A DNA stretch of 55,837 nucleotides from Rhizobiaceae bacterium (GCA_017644005.1 JAEPMJ010000006.1:1-55837), one strand, 5' to 3'. Positions 40,931-50,534 are shown, numbered from the stretch's first letter. A program made the numbers and translations. Notes: generated by a model not told the origin, from the letters alone.

Positions 40931-41314
40931 CTAGCGTGCCTGTTCGATGGTTACTCTGCCGGATACGGATCCGGTTGAAAGATCGTAGATGAGAAACTCG
41001 CGCCTGCCATCAGCGTTGGAAACCTCCACTGACAGGAGCGTCCCCGAAAGCGATTGCGAGACAATGCGTCCTCCTTCGGGAACGGTGATTGTCCCTTGTG
41101 CAACAATATTCGATGAGGCAGCGGCACCCTCGGCGTTGGCCGCAGTATCATCGCTACGCGACCCCACGCGGTAGACAATGGCCACGGCCACGGCCATAAG
41201 CGCCAGGAACAGAATGCCGAGATTGATCGCAATGAAGCGCATGACCCTGCGCCGTACACGCTCGACCGCCGGATCGAGCGGCTTCTCGTCATCGTCGTTG
41301 GAGCTTTGCGTCAT
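40931..41314 (-). CDS. Small single-pass membrane protein (DUF6476-like)
   Basis: A 127-residue protein with an acidic N-terminus, one transmembrane helix (FIAINLGILFLALMAVAVAI, about residues 27-46) and a periplasmic beta-rich tail that ends FLIYDLSTGSVSGRVTI. This layout, divergent from an RluA-type pseudouridine synthase with only 27 nt between starts, is a known arrangement in Hyphomicrobiales. I think this is the DUF6476 family but cannot confirm it. Its role is unknown. Confidence 0.72.
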   Translation of the reverse strand: MTQSSNDDDEKPLDPAVERVRRRVMRFIAINLGILFLALMAVAVAIVYRVGSRSDDTAANAEGAAASSNIVAQGTITVPEGGRIVSQSLSGTLLSVEVSNADGRREFLIYDLSTGSVSGRVTIEQAR

Positions 41315-41341
41315 GGTCGTTTCCGGCGCCGTTGGTGAGAA

Positions 41342-42373
41342 ATGAGCGCCCCTGATAACGAAGCCGGAACAGCAATGGAAGAGATCGTTGCAGGTGACGA
41401 AGCCACTGGCACGCGCCTTGACCAGTGGCTGGCGACGGCACTTGGCGGTCGATATTCGCGATCCCGCCTTCAGGCTCTGATCCGCGAGGGCCATGTGGCC
41501 GTAGGGGGCGCGGTTGCGACGGAACCGAAGCGCAGGCTGCTTGCCGGCGACCGGGTCCGCCTGACGCCGCCTGAACCCGAACCTGCCGAGCCGCGGGGCG
41601 AAGCCATACCTCTGACCGTCCTCCATGAGGACGACGACATCATCGTTGTCGACAAGCCGGCCGGACTGGTGGTTCACCCCGGCGCGGGAAACCCCGCCGG
41701 AACGCTGGTCAACGCCCTCATCCATCATTGCGGCGCATCGCTCTCCGGTATTGGCGGTGTGCGACGACCGGGGATTGTCCACCGTCTCGACAAGGACACC
41801 AGCGGCGTCATGGTGGCGGCCAAGAACGATATCGCTCACCGCGCTCTTGCCGACGCCTTTGCCGATCATGGCCGATCCGGCGGCCTGGAACGCGCGTACA
41901 AGGCGCTGGTCTGGGGCATTCCGATGCGCCCCGCCGGAACAATCGATGCCCCCCTTGGCCGCGCCGGGGGCGATCGCACCCGTCGTGCGGTGGTGCCGCA
42001 GGGTCGGCCCGACGCGCGCCATGCCGTGACCGCCTATTCGGTGCTGGAGCGCTACGATTTTTCTGAAGACGGCAAGTCGGATGCAGCACTGGTGGAGTGC
42101 CGCCTGGAAACGGGCCGCACGCATCAGATACGCGTTCACATGGCCCATATTGGCCATCCGCTGATCGGCGACCGGGACTATGGCGCGGCCTTTTTCACCA
42201 AGGCAAACAGGCTGCCCGCCGCTCTGCGCGAAACTGTCTCTGCATTTCCGCGGCAGGCCCTGCATGCCTGGCTGCTCGCCTTCGACCACCCGGTCACCGG
42301 CGAGCGAATGCGCTTCGAGACCGAGCTGCCGGCCGATATTTCGGCTTTGATCGACGGTTTTCGCGCGCTCTGA
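41342..42373 (+). CDS. RluA-family 23S rRNA pseudouridine synthase (RluD-like)
   Basis: A 343-residue enzyme with an N-terminal S4 RNA-binding domain (about residues 20-80, RLDQWLATALGGRYSRSRLQ) and the RluA catalytic domain with GIVHRLDKDTSG (catalytic Asp near residue 148). The motif RTHQIRVHMAHIGHPLIGD is also standard. In RluD it makes the three conserved pseudouridines of helix 69. Which uridines are targeted cannot be read from the sequence. Confidence 0.92.
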   Translation: MSAPDNEAGTAMEEIVAGDEATGTRLDQWLATALGGRYSRSRLQALIREGHVAVGGAVATEPKRRLLAGDRVRLTPPEPEPAEPRGEAIPLTVLHEDDDIIVVDKPAGLVVHPGAGNPAGTLVNALIHHCGASLSGIGGVRRPGIVHRLDKDTSGVMVAAKNDIAHRALADAFADHGRSGGLERAYKALVWGIPMRPAGTIDAPLGRAGGDRTRRAVVPQGRPDARHAVTAYSVLERYDFSEDGKSDAALVECRLETGRTHQIRVHMAHIGHPLIGDRDYGAAFFTKANRLPAALRETVSAFPRQALHAWLLAFDHPVTGERMRFETELPADISALIDGFRAL

Positions 42374-42409
42374 TTCTATTTTGGGCGCTTTGCCAACAAA
42401 TCGGCGTGA

Positions 42410-42549
42410 TTGACGGCTACCTGTCTCCCCGGACTAGTGCAAAAACAGAATCAGTACCTATATGAAAAAAGGCGCAGTGCGCCGTTTGCTGGCGGCTGCG
42501 TACACGAAACCCGCCGTAACGGGGGTACGAACAAAGAGGAGGGTGCTTT
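42410..42549 (+). promoter_or_regulatory. rpoH promoter region and structured leader
   Basis: Candidate -35 TTGACG (42410-42415) and -10 ACTAGT (42433-42438), spacer 17; a CCTATAT at 42457-42463 also resembles an alphaproteobacterial RpoH -10 and could indicate self-control. The following leader can fold: GGCGC-AGT-GCGCC (42471-42483) and GGCGG (42491-42495) with CCGCC (42511-42515). The ribosome-binding site AGAGGAGGG (about 42535-42543) is single-stranded in this reading. The elements are weak individually. Confidence 0.35.
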
Positions 42550-43452
42550 ATGGCCCAGACTTTACCGAGCATCGTCTCGGGCGAAGGCGGTCTTACCCGG
42601 TATCTCGAGGAGATCCGCCGGTTTCCCATGCTGCAGCCGCAGGAAGAGTATATGCTCGCCAAGCGGTATCACGAGCATGAGGACACGGACGCTGCCCACA
42701 AGCTTGTCACCAGCCACCTGCGGCTCGTCGCGAAAATTGCGATGGGTTACCGCGGATATGGCCTGCCGATCGGCGAGGTCATTTCCGAGGGCAATGTCGG
42801 GCTGATGCAGGCAGTCAAGAAATTCGAGCCGGAGCGCGGTTTCCGGCTGGCGACATACGCCATGTGGTGGATCAAGGCTTCGATCCAGGAGTACATCCTG
42901 CGCTCGTGGAGTCTGGTCAAAATGGGTACCACCGCCAACCAGAAGCGTCTTTTCTTCAACCTGCGTAAGCTCAAGGGCCGCATCCAGGCACTGGATGAGG
43001 GCGACCTGAAGCCCGACCAGGTGAAGGAGATCGCAACGCGCCTCAACGTATCGGAAGACGAAGTCGTTTCGATGAACCGTCGCTTGTCCGGCGACGCATC
43101 GCTGAATGCGCCTATCCGCGCGTCGGAAGGCGAGTCCGGCGAATGGCAGGATTGGCTGGTGGACGATCAGGAAAGCCAGGAAGACATGCTGGTCGAACAG
43201 GACGAACTCGAAAACCGCCGCGGTATGCTGGCTGGTGCTCTCGATGTCCTGAACGAGCGCGAGCGGCGCATCTTCGAGGCCCGCCGGTTGTCCGAGGACC
43301 CCATTACGCTGGAAGAACTGTCGGGCGAGTTCGATATCAGCCGCGAGCGTGTTCGCCAGATCGAGGTTCGCGCCTTCGAGAAGGTCCAGGACGCGGTGAA
43401 AGCCGCTGCACGCCAGCAGGCACAGCAGGTGATAAACGCTCACCCGGCCTGA
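42550..43452 (+). CDS. rpoH: RNA polymerase sigma factor RpoH (sigma-32)
   Basis: A 300-residue heat-shock sigma factor. Region 2 is intact (HLRLVAKIAMGYRGYGLP, then GNVGLMQAVKKFEPERGFRL). The RpoH-specific QKRLFFNLR box is at about residues 134-142, the degradation- and chaperone-control site that marks this family. Region 4.2 ends with the helix-turn-helix SRERVRQIEVRAFEKV. It directs transcription of chaperone and protease genes; clpB here carries a matching promoter. Many Hyphomicrobiales have two rpoH genes; which one this is cannot be told. Confidence 0.96.
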   Translation: MAQTLPSIVSGEGGLTRYLEEIRRFPMLQPQEEYMLAKRYHEHEDTDAAHKLVTSHLRLVAKIAMGYRGYGLPIGEVISEGNVGLMQAVKKFEPERGFRLATYAMWWIKASIQEYILRSWSLVKMGTTANQKRLFFNLRKLKGRIQALDEGDLKPDQVKEIATRLNVSEDEVVSMNRRLSGDASLNAPIRASEGESGEWQDWLVDDQESQEDMLVEQDELENRRGMLAGALDVLNERERRIFEARRLSEDPITLEELSGEFDISRERVRQIEVRAFEKVQDAVKAAARQQAQQVINAHPA

Positions 43453-43477
43453 TTGCCGCTATACGCCAATGTCGACG

Positions 43478-43507
43478 AAGGCCGCGCACCGTGGTGCGCG
43501 GCCTTTT
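43478..43507. terminator. Bidirectional terminator between rpoH and the convergent gene
   Basis: A 13-bp stem (AAGGCCGCGCACC / GGTGCGCGGCCTT) with T-runs on the rpoH side. It lies between the rpoH stop (43452) and the stop of the convergent minus-strand gene (43514) and serves both. Confidence 0.8.
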
Positions 43508-43513
43508 CGTTGC

Positions 43514-45148
43514 TCAGTTGTTGCCCGCGTCAGCGGATGATTGTTCGTTCGATTGCTCGCCTGCCTGGTTCTCGATGCTGTTCCAGGTTGCGAGCACATC
43601 GACAAATGCCCGGTCGCCGGGGAAACCGCGCTCCATGGTCACCAGGGCGCGCCTGCCCGACTTGTAGACGATGGGAATGTCTATCCAGCTTTGCTGGCGC
43701 ATCAGCTGGAGGTTGAGTTCTTTTTCCTCCGGCACGTTGGAGAGCGCAATCAGGAAGTACCCATCGGCGATCTTGGCCGGAATGCCGATCAGCGGATTGC
43801 CGGCGGCGGCCTCGGTCGGCTTCATCGCCACCCGCAGTACATTGTCGATGCCGCCACCCTCAAAGCCGTCCGATGTCAGGAAGATCATTTCGATAATGTG
43901 GCTCGCCGGCAGCGACGCGTCTGCGTTACGCCGCAGTGTCATGCGCATGCGGATGCCCTTGGAGGGAACCGTTACTTCGGCGCGGATCGCTGGTTCATCC
44001 GGCAAGTCTCCACCGGGCGATTCCTGCACGACCGACCACACGGTTGCGCCTGCCTCCGCGGTGCTGTCGGCGGCGGTCGTCCGTTCTTCGTAGAAGATCG
44101 CACGCTGGCCAACCGGCAGCGTGGCATCGTTGGACGCCGCCGGCGCGTTGGCCTCGTCCCCGGCCGCGGTTTCATTGCCTTGCTGCGTCGCTGCGGCAAC
44201 GGACGTTCCCTCGCCGATCGTTGCCTCGCCTCCGGCAGGCCCTGCATCCACTTCGTCGCCATCGGCGGTCAGCCGCTGGGTGAATTTCGGCTTGTTGTCC
44301 TCGACGACGGGAGGTTCGACTTCTTCGGCTGGCTCGGCCACATTCTCAGCTGGAGCCTCATCGGGTGGAGTTTGTGTTTCGGGTTGTGCCTCGTCGGTAT
44401 CTTCCGTTGGCGCAAGTGCGACTTCGTCTGCCGGTGAAATCATGGCGACGAAGGCATCGCGATTGAGCCAGATACCATACCCCGCCGCGGCAACGACGAT
44501 CACCGCGATTACGGCGGCGATAAGCCCGCCGCTGATCCTGCGTCTGTCATTGGTGGCAGCATGTTCGATTTGCCCGCCGGAGGCGGAGGCCGGCGCCCCC
44601 GCAAGTACGGGATCGGGTTTGGCAACAGGTGTCACGGGCGTCAGCTTTTCGCCTTCGCCCCCGCCGGAATCGGTGTCGGGTATTGTCTTTGCCGCTGCGA
44701 GCGTGGCTTCCGCCTCCTTCACAGCGTCGGCCGGCTCATCGTTTTCAGCGACGTCCATTTCCGGATCGTCCGTATCTGCCGCCAGCTCCGCAAACGTTTC
44801 GCCTTTCGGCTCCGGCGCTACCTCCGGCTCCGGCGCCTCCGGTTCAGGCTCGACAGGTGCCGGGGTCGCCTCGTCGGGCTTTGCCTTAGTATCGGTGCCG
44901 GCGAAAATTGCATCGAACTCGTCATCGGGTTCCACCGGTGCGGCAAAGCTTGCCTCGACCGCAGAGATCGCGTCCTCAAGCGCCTTCTTCTGGCGATCGA
45001 TCACAATTTTGGAGGGTTGCGGCTGCATGGCCGCAAGTTTGGCGGCAATCGTATCGCGCGCTTTCTGGTAAACGCGTTCGCGTGCTTCCGGCGTGTTGTT
45101 GCTCAGTCCACCGATGGTCTTTTTCAGTACGGCTACGAAATCGGCCAT
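43514..45148 (-). CDS. Single-pass membrane protein of unknown function, Rhizobiales type
   Basis: A 544-residue protein. The N-terminus (MADFVAVLKKTIGGLSNNTP, then a helical ARERVYQKARDTIAAKL region) is cytoplasmic and followed by a long acidic, proline-rich disordered stretch. One transmembrane helix (about residues 208-228, GGLIAAVIAVIVVAAAGYGI) leads to another disordered linker. The C-terminal domain (about 350-530) is beta-rich and shows repeated conserved stretches (IRMRMTLRRNADASLP, MIFLTSDGFEGGGIDNV) but no known domain. I recall similar proteins next to purA in Hyphomicrobiales. The Met at 45148 (AGGTGA upstream) is preferred to the GTG at 45160. The size and shape suggest an envelope anchor or sensor. 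Confidence 0.75.
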   Translation of the reverse strand: MADFVAVLKKTIGGLSNNTPEARERVYQKARDTIAAKLAAMQPQPSKIVIDRQKKALEDAISAVEASFAAPVEPDDEFDAIFAGTDTKAKPDEATPAPVEPEPEAPEPEVAPEPKGETFAELAADTDDPEMDVAENDEPADAVKEAEATLAAAKTIPDTDSGGGEGEKLTPVTPVAKPDPVLAGAPASASGGQIEHAATNDRRRISGGLIAAVIAVIVVAAAGYGIWLNRDAFVAMISPADEVALAPTEDTDEAQPETQTPPDEAPAENVAEPAEEVEPPVVEDNKPKFTQRLTADGDEVDAGPAGGEATIGEGTSVAAATQQGNETAAGDEANAPAASNDATLPVGQRAIFYEERTTAADSTAEAGATVWSVVQESPGGDLPDEPAIRAEVTVPSKGIRMRMTLRRNADASLPASHIIEMIFLTSDGFEGGGIDNVLRVAMKPTEAAAGNPLIGIPAKIADGYFLIALSNVPEEKELNLQLMRQQSWIDIPIVYKSGRRALVTMERGFPGDRAFVDVLATWNSIENQAGEQSNEQSSADAGNN

Positions 45149-45196
45149 GCTGCAATTCACCTGTTCTTCGTCTGGCCGCGCCTTGGATGCGCGACC

Positions 45197-46495
45197 CTAA
45201 TCTTGAAATGGATCGGTCACAAGTATCGTGTCGTCGCGCTCCGGGCTCGTCGAAAGCAACGCGACCGGAGCCCCGATCAGTTCCTCGACCCTTCGCACAT
45301 ATTTGATCGCCTGCGCTGGCAGCTGGCTCCAGCTGCGCGCGCCGGCCGTTGTGGATTTCCAGCCTTCCAGCGTTTCATAAACAGGCTCGACCCGCGCCTG
45401 CGCGCCCTGGCTGGCCGGCAGGTAGTCGATCACCTCGCCGTCGAGGCGGTAGCCGGTGCAAACCCTGATTTCGTCCAGCCCGTCCAGCACGTCGAGTTTG
45501 GTCAGCGCGATACCGTCGATACCGTTGACGGCAACCGACTGGCGCACAAGCACGGCATCGAACCAGCCGCAGCGACGCTTGCGCCCGGTAACAACGCCAA
45601 ACTCCTTGCCTGTTGTTCCCAGATACTCGCCGGTTTCGTCGTTGAGCTCGGTGGGAAACGGGCCTTCGCCGACACGCGTCGTATAGGCCTTGGTGATGCC
45701 GAGCACAAAGCCGATCGTCCCCGGCCCGACGCCGGAACCACCGGCCGCCTGTCCTGAAATGGTGTTCGACGATGTGACAAACGGATAGGTGCCGTGGTCG
45801 ATATCGAGCAACGTGCCCTGCGCACCTTCGAACAGGATGCGCCGGCCACCGCGCCGCGCATCGTCCAGGATCTTCCAGACCCTGTCGACATAGGGCAGAA
45901 CACGATCGGAAACCGCTTTCAGCTCTTCCATGATCGCCTCGTGCTTGGCTTCCACATGCCCGAGGCCGCGCCGCAGGGCATTGTGATGCGTCAGCAGCGC
46001 CTCCACCTTGGCAGGCAGCGTATCCATATCGTCCAGATCCATCACCCGAATTGCACGCCGCCCGACTTTGTCTTCATAAGCGGGGCCGATACCGCGCCGG
46101 GTGGTGCCGATTTTCGTTCCAGAATTGGATGCCGCGTCCTCGCGATAGCCGTCGAGTTCCCTGTGAAGCGACAGGATTAGCGCGGTGTTTTCGGCGATTT
46201 TCAGGCAGTCTGGCGTGATTTCCACGCCCTGCTCCTTCAGCCGGTCCACCTCGGCGATAAATGCGTGCGGGTCGAATACGACACCATTGCCGATCACCGA
46301 CAGCTTCCCTGTACGCACGACGCCGGATGGCAGTAGCGAGAGCTTGTAAACCTTGCCGTCCACCACCAAGGTGTGGCCGGCATTGTGACCGCCCTGGAAA
46401 CGAACCACTACGTCGGCGCGCTCCGATAGCCAGTCGACAATCTTGCCTTTGCCTTCGTCGCCCCACTGCGAGCCGACAACCACAACGTTGGCCAT
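45197..46495 (-). CDS. purA: Adenylosuccinate synthetase
   Basis: A 432-residue enzyme that converts IMP, aspartate and GTP to adenylosuccinate, the first committed step to AMP. The N-terminal P-loop-like GDEGKGK motif (residues 12-18), [11 protein letters not shown] and the GIGPAY motif near residue 137 are intact, and the protein ends with the expected region around ERDDTILV. It lies 48 nt upstream of the 544-residue unknown on the same strand, and the two may be co-transcribed. Confidence 0.97.
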   Translation of the reverse strand: MANVVVVGSQWGDEGKGKIVDWLSERADVVVRFQGGHNAGHTLVVDGKVYKLSLLPSGVVRTGKLSVIGNGVVFDPHAFIAEVDRLKEQGVEITPDCLKIAENTALILSLHRELDGYREDAASNSGTKIGTTRRGIGPAYEDKVGRRAIRVMDLDDMDTLPAKVEALLTHHNALRRGLGHVEAKHEAIMEELKAVSDRVLPYVDRVWKILDDARRGGRRILFEGAQGTLLDIDHGTYPFVTSSNTISGQAAGGSGVGPGTIGFVLGITKAYTTRVGEGPFPTELNDETGEYLGTTGKEFGVVTGRKRRCGWFDAVLVRQSVAVNGIDGIALTKLDVLDGLDEIRVCTGYRLDGEVIDYLPASQGAQARVEPVYETLEGWKSTTAGARSWSQLPAQAIKYVRRVEELIGAPVALLSTSPERDDTILVTDPFQD

Positions 46496-46698
46496 GAATA
46501 TTTCCTTGAAATCAGAGGCGGAAACCGCCGGAAAATGACAGGGCTCTATACCGGCACCCTGCCCGGCTTGCGACCCCTCTTTGACACGTTAGCTGCGTTT
46601 CACCCTGCTAAAGCGGCAATTTCCGCTCCTCTAGCGCATTTACCCGCGTTCGACCGGCGTGTAGAGCTCGGCCTCCCGCCGAAGGATACGCCCCGCAA

Positions 46699-47604
46699 AT
46701 GCAACGCACCGCCTATCTGCTGCTGATGCTGACCACCCTTTTCTGGGGCGGCAATGCGGTTGCGGGCAAACTCGCCGTCGGCCATATCTCGCCCTTTCTG
46801 CTCACCAGCTTCCGCTGGGGGTTCGCCATGGTGGTGCTGGTCCTGATCGGCCATCGTCGGCTGCGTACGGACTGGCCGACGGCACGCAGGCACATCCCGC
46901 TGCTCTTCGCGCTTGGCGCAACCGGCTTCACACTGTTCAACGCCACCATGTATTCCGCCCTGCACTACACCTCCGCGATCAATGTTTCGATCGAACAGGC
47001 GGCGGTGCCGATGTTCATCTTCCTTGCCAATTTCCTGCTCTTTCGTACTGGCGTGACCTGGATTCAGATCGGCGGATTCGTGCTTACGATTGTCGGTGTG
47101 GCGCTCACAGCCAGCAATGGCGATCTGACCAGACTCGCCGGACTGCGGGTGAACCTCGGCGACGCGCTGATGATCCTGGCGATCGTCTTTTACGGCGGTT
47201 ACACCGTCGCCCTGCGCTTCAAGCCGCAACTGCACTGGCAAAGCCTGATGATCGTCCTGGTCACGTCGGCCTTCGTCGCCTCGATACCCTTTTCGCTGTT
47301 TGAATGGCAGCGCGGCACGATAATCGTACCCGACCTCCAGGGTTGGGCGATTGCCCTTTATGCTGGCATCTTTCCGTCGATTCTCAGCCAGGCCTTTTAT
47401 ATTCGCGGTGTCGAGATTATCGGCGCAAACCGCGCGTCGCTGTTCATCAATCTGGTGCCGATCTGGGGCACGCTCATGTCCGTGCTTGTGCTCGGCGAGT
47501 TCTTCCAGCTCTATCACGCCGCGGCGCTGCTGTTGGTTATGGGCGGCATCTGGATTGCCGAAAATTCCGGCCGCAAGGCCGCTGCAAATTTCACCGGCAA
47601 CTAA
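46699..47604 (+). CDS. EamA-type DMT-superfamily transporter
   Basis: A 301-residue inner-membrane protein with ten predicted helices in two EamA repeats: the first starts at LLLMLTTLFWGGNAVAGKLA, the second near LGDALMILAIVFYGGYTVAL. The family exports amino acids, nucleobases or drugs; the substrate is unknown. The ATG at 46699 starts directly before the first helix. The 203-nt space to purA holds no gene; a TTGACA at 46581 has no good -10. Confidence 0.9.
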   Translation: MQRTAYLLLMLTTLFWGGNAVAGKLAVGHISPFLLTSFRWGFAMVVLVLIGHRRLRTDWPTARRHIPLLFALGATGFTLFNATMYSALHYTSAINVSIEQAAVPMFIFLANFLLFRTGVTWIQIGGFVLTIVGVALTASNGDLTRLAGLRVNLGDALMILAIVFYGGYTVALRFKPQLHWQSLMIVLVTSAFVASIPFSLFEWQRGTIIVPDLQGWAIALYAGIFPSILSQAFYIRGVEIIGANRASLFINLVPIWGTLMSVLVLGEFFQLYHAAALLLVMGGIWIAENSGRKAAANFTGN

Positions 47605-47632
47605 ACGCGGCGCTGACACTCCAGCGCCGCGT
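47605..47632. terminator. Shared stem-loop between convergent DMT and serA genes
   Basis: A perfect 11-bp stem (ACGCGGCGCTG / CAGCGCCGCGT) with a 6-nt loop begins right after the DMT stop codon, 18 nt before the serA stop. There is no clear U-run, so efficiency is uncertain, but position and symmetry suit a terminator acting on both genes. Confidence 0.6.
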
Positions 47633-47649
47633 GCCGTTACTCTGCGGGT

Positions 47650-49248
47650 TCACACACCGACATCGAACCTGAGCGGTTTCGCCGAGATGATGGCCTCATG
47701 CGCGCGCACTTCTTCCAGCACGTCCTGCGGGAAAGGTGCGTCGAGATAAAGCAGCGCGATCGCATCGCCGCCCGGCCGGTTACGCCCCAGCTGGAAATTG
47801 GCGATGTTCACGCCGTTCTTGCCGCACACCGTTCCCAGAAGGCCGATGATGCCGGGCGCATCGTTGTTGGTGGTGTAGAGCATGTGCTCCCCGACCTCGG
47901 CATCGATGTTGATGCCTTTGATCTGGATGAAACGCGGCTTGCCGTCCGAGAAACAGGTGCCGGCAATCGCCCTTGTCCGCTCCCTGGTCTTCACGGTGAG
48001 TTTGATATAGCCGTCAAACACCCCCGACTTGTCGCGTCGCACTTCCGAAACCACGACGCCGCGCTCCTTCACCATGATGGGCGCCGAGACCATGTTTACG
48101 TCAGCCACCTGCGGCCGGATCAGGCCGGCAAGGGCCGCGCTCTTCAGCGCTTGCGTGTTCATGGTCGCAGTGGCGCCGTCAAACAGGATTTCCACTTCCT
48201 GTATCGGCTCATCGGTCACCTGGCCCACAAACGCGCCCAGCACCTCCGCCAGCTTGACAAAAGGCTTCAGCCGCGGCGCTTCTTCCGCCGTAATCGACGG
48301 CATGTTGATCGCGTTGGACACCGCGCCCTTTACCAGATAGTCGGCCATCTGTTCGGCGATCTGCAGCGCGACATTCTCCTGCGCTTCGGAGGTCGCGGCG
48401 CCGAGATGAGGCGTGCAGACCACGTTTTCGAGCGCGAAGAACGGGCTTTCTGTAGCCGGCTCAGTTTCGAACACGTCGATACCCGCGCCCGCCACTTTGC
48501 CGGATTTCAGCGCCTCGACCAGATCTCCCTCGTTGATCAGACCTCCGCGCGCGCAATTGATGATGCGCACGCCGTCCTTCATCTTGGCGATGGCAGCCTT
48601 GTTTATGATGTTGCGGGTCTTGTCGGTCAGCGGCGTATGCAGCGTGATGAAGTCGGCGCGGGCGAAAAGCTCGTCAAGCTCCACCTTCTCCACGCCGAGC
48701 TCTGAGGCACGCTGCTCGCGCAGGAACGGGTCGAAGGCAATCACGTTCATCTTCAGGCCCACACCACGCATCGCAACGATCGAGCCTATATTGCCGCAGC
48801 CAATGACACCGAGCGTCTTGCCGGTGATCTCCACGCCCATGAAACGGTTCTTTTCCCATTTGCCGGCATGCGTCGAGCTGTTGGCTTCCGGTATCTGGCG
48901 CGCCACGGAAAACAGCATCGCAACGGCATGTTCGGCGGTGGTGATCGAGTTGCCGAATGGCGTGTTCATCACGATGATGCCGCGGCGGCTGGCAGCCGGG
49001 ATATCGACATTATCGACACCGATGCCGGCCCGCCCGACAACCTTGAGATTGGTCGCGGCGTTGATCAGTTTCTCGGTGACTTTCGTCGCCGAGCGGATCG
49101 CCAGACCGTCATATCGCGGAATGGCTTCAAGCAGCTTTTCCTTGTCCTTGCCGAGATCCGGCAGATAGTCGACCTCGACGCCGCGGTCCTTGAAAATCTG
49201 GACGGCGGTCGGCGAAAGCTTGTCGGATACGAGTACGCGGGGCGCCAT
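47650..49248 (-). CDS. serA: D-3-phosphoglycerate dehydrogenase
   Basis: A 532-residue enzyme that oxidises 3-phosphoglycerate with NAD+, the first step to serine. It is the long type: catalytic and NAD-binding domains (with GCGNIGSIVA near residue 150, ARGGLINE and the catalytic His in CTPHLGA), an intervening 'ASB' domain (about 320-450), and a C-terminal ACT domain (about 460-532, NDAPGIIGLLGTVCG) that may bind serine. A strong AAGGAGG ribosome-binding site precedes the ATG. It follows serC after 65 nt in a serC-serA pair. Confidence 0.96.
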   Translation of the reverse strand: MAPRVLVSDKLSPTAVQIFKDRGVEVDYLPDLGKDKEKLLEAIPRYDGLAIRSATKVTEKLINAATNLKVVGRAGIGVDNVDIPAASRRGIIVMNTPFGNSITTAEHAVAMLFSVARQIPEANSSTHAGKWEKNRFMGVEITGKTLGVIGCGNIGSIVAMRGVGLKMNVIAFDPFLREQRASELGVEKVELDELFARADFITLHTPLTDKTRNIINKAAIAKMKDGVRIINCARGGLINEGDLVEALKSGKVAGAGIDVFETEPATESPFFALENVVCTPHLGAATSEAQENVALQIAEQMADYLVKGAVSNAINMPSITAEEAPRLKPFVKLAEVLGAFVGQVTDEPIQEVEILFDGATATMNTQALKSAALAGLIRPQVADVNMVSAPIMVKERGVVVSEVRRDKSGVFDGYIKLTVKTRERTRAIAGTCFSDGKPRFIQIKGINIDAEVGEHMLYTTNNDAPGIIGLLGTVCGKNGVNIANFQLGRNRPGGDAIALLYLDAPFPQDVLEEVRAHEAIISAKPLRFDVGV

Positions 49249-49285
49249 GAAGGCCTCCTTGGGAATATATCGTTATGTGGGGAAG

Positions 49286-49306
49286 CGGCCGCCGCGCGGG
49301 CGGCCG
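49286..49306 (-). other. Intercistronic stem-loop between serC and serA
   Basis: The 65-nt spacer contains a GC-rich inverted repeat (CGGCCGCC / GGGCGGCCG). It could be an mRNA-processing or partial-termination site that sets the ratio of the two proteins. No direct evidence. Confidence 0.4.
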
Positions 49307-49313
49307 GATAGCT

Positions 49314-50489
49314 TCAGGCAGCCGCTTTGAGCGACGCCTTCTGGGTGGCGAAGGCCCAGTCGAGCCACGGCATCAGAGCCTCCAGATCGGAGGTCTCGAC
49401 CGTTGCACCGCACCAGATGCGAAGTCCGGGCGGCGCGTCGCGATAGGCGCCGATGTCGTAGGCGACGCCCTCCTTGTCGAGGATCGACACCAGGCCCTTC
49501 GCGAACGCAGCCTTTGCTTCATCATCGAGCGCCGCGACGTCGGGATCGACGATCGACAGGCACACCGATGTGTTCGAGCGCGTCGCCGGATCCAGGGCCA
49601 GATTGCCGAGCCAGCTCGACGCGGCAACGAATCGGTCGATAACCGCCTTGTTGGCGTCTGCTCTTGCAATCAGGGCATCCAGCCCGCCGATCTCCCTGGC
49701 CCAGTTGAGCGCATCGAGATAGTCCTCCACCGCCAGCATGGACGGCGTATTGATGGTCTCGCCGCGGAAGACGCCGTTGATCAGCTTGCCGCCCTTGGTG
49801 AGGCGGAAAATCTTCGGCAGCGGCCAGGCCGGTACGTAGCTTTCAAGCCGCTCGACCGCACGTGGGCTCAAAATCAGCATGCCGTGAGCCGCCTCGCCGC
49901 CCAGCACCTTTTGCCAGGAGAAGGTCACAACATCGAGCTTGTCGAAATCGAGCCGCTGGGCAAATGCCGCCGAGGTCGCGTCGCAGATGGTCAGGCCTTT
50001 GCGCCCGGCCGGAATGAAATCGCCGCTGGGCACGCGCACGCCCGATGTCGTGCCGTTCCAGGTAAACACAACGTCACGGTCGAAATCGAGCTGCGCAAGA
50101 TCTGGCAGCTCGCCGTACGGCGCGTCGAAAGTGCGGGTGTCTTTCAGCTTCAGCTGCTTGATGACATCGCTCACCCAGCCGGAGCCGAAGCTCTCCCAGG
50201 CAACCATGTCGACGCCGCGCTCGCCGAGAAGTGACCAGAGCGCCATCTCGACAGCACCCGTGTCGGACGCCGGCACGATACCGATCAGGTGGCTGTCGGG
50301 TACCTGCAGCACCTCGCGCGTCAGTTCGATCGCGGCGAGCAGTTTGGATTTGCCGATTTTGGCCCGGTGCGAACGGCCGAGAGCCGCGTCCTGAAGCGCC
50401 GCCAGCGACCAGCCGGGGCGTTTAGTGCAGGGACCTGAAGAAAAATTGGGGTTCGCCGGACGGAGTCCGGGCTTGGGTAGGTTCGTCAT
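49314..50489 (-). CDS. serC: Phosphoserine aminotransferase
   Basis: A 391-residue PLP enzyme that makes phosphoserine from phosphohydroxypyruvate and also acts in pyridoxine synthesis. Features of the alphaproteobacterial SerC type: [13 protein letters not shown] at the start and [16 protein letters not shown] with the PLP lysine near residue 192. The ATG at 50489 has the GAGAGGATAG ribosome-binding region inside a leader hairpin (see 50497-50534). Confidence 0.95.
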   Translation of the reverse strand: MTNLPKPGLRPANPNFSSGPCTKRPGWSLAALQDAALGRSHRAKIGKSKLLAAIELTREVLQVPDSHLIGIVPASDTGAVEMALWSLLGERGVDMVAWESFGSGWVSDVIKQLKLKDTRTFDAPYGELPDLAQLDFDRDVVFTWNGTTSGVRVPSGDFIPAGRKGLTICDATSAAFAQRLDFDKLDVVTFSWQKVLGGEAAHGMLILSPRAVERLESYVPAWPLPKIFRLTKGGKLINGVFRGETINTPSMLAVEDYLDALNWAREIGGLDALIARADANKAVIDRFVAASSWLGNLALDPATRSNTSVCLSIVDPDVAALDDEAKAAFAKGLVSILDKEGVAYDIGAYRDAPPGLRIWCGATVETSDLEALMPWLDWAFATQKASLKAAA

Positions 50490-50496
50490 CGTGGTT

Positions 50497-50534
50497 CTAT
50501 CCTCTCAGATAGCTCGCCCCTCGTTGGGGAGGGG
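50497..50534 (-). promoter_or_regulatory. Structured serC leader (serC-motif-like RNA)
   Basis: On the minus strand two hairpins lie directly before the serC start: CCCCT-CCCCAACG-AGGGG, then CTATC-TGAGAG-GATAG, whose loop and 3' arm contain the GAGAGGA ribosome-binding site. I recall the 'serC' RNA motif, a two-hairpin element found upstream of serC in alphaproteobacteria; this position and layout agree. Folding of the second hairpin would mask ribosome entry. The match is from memory and not checked. Confidence 0.6.

Noticed and set aside
46581..46611. TTGACA with a possible TGCTAA as a promoter for the DMT transporter
   Set aside because: The spacer would be 19 bp and the -10 is poor; too weak to call.
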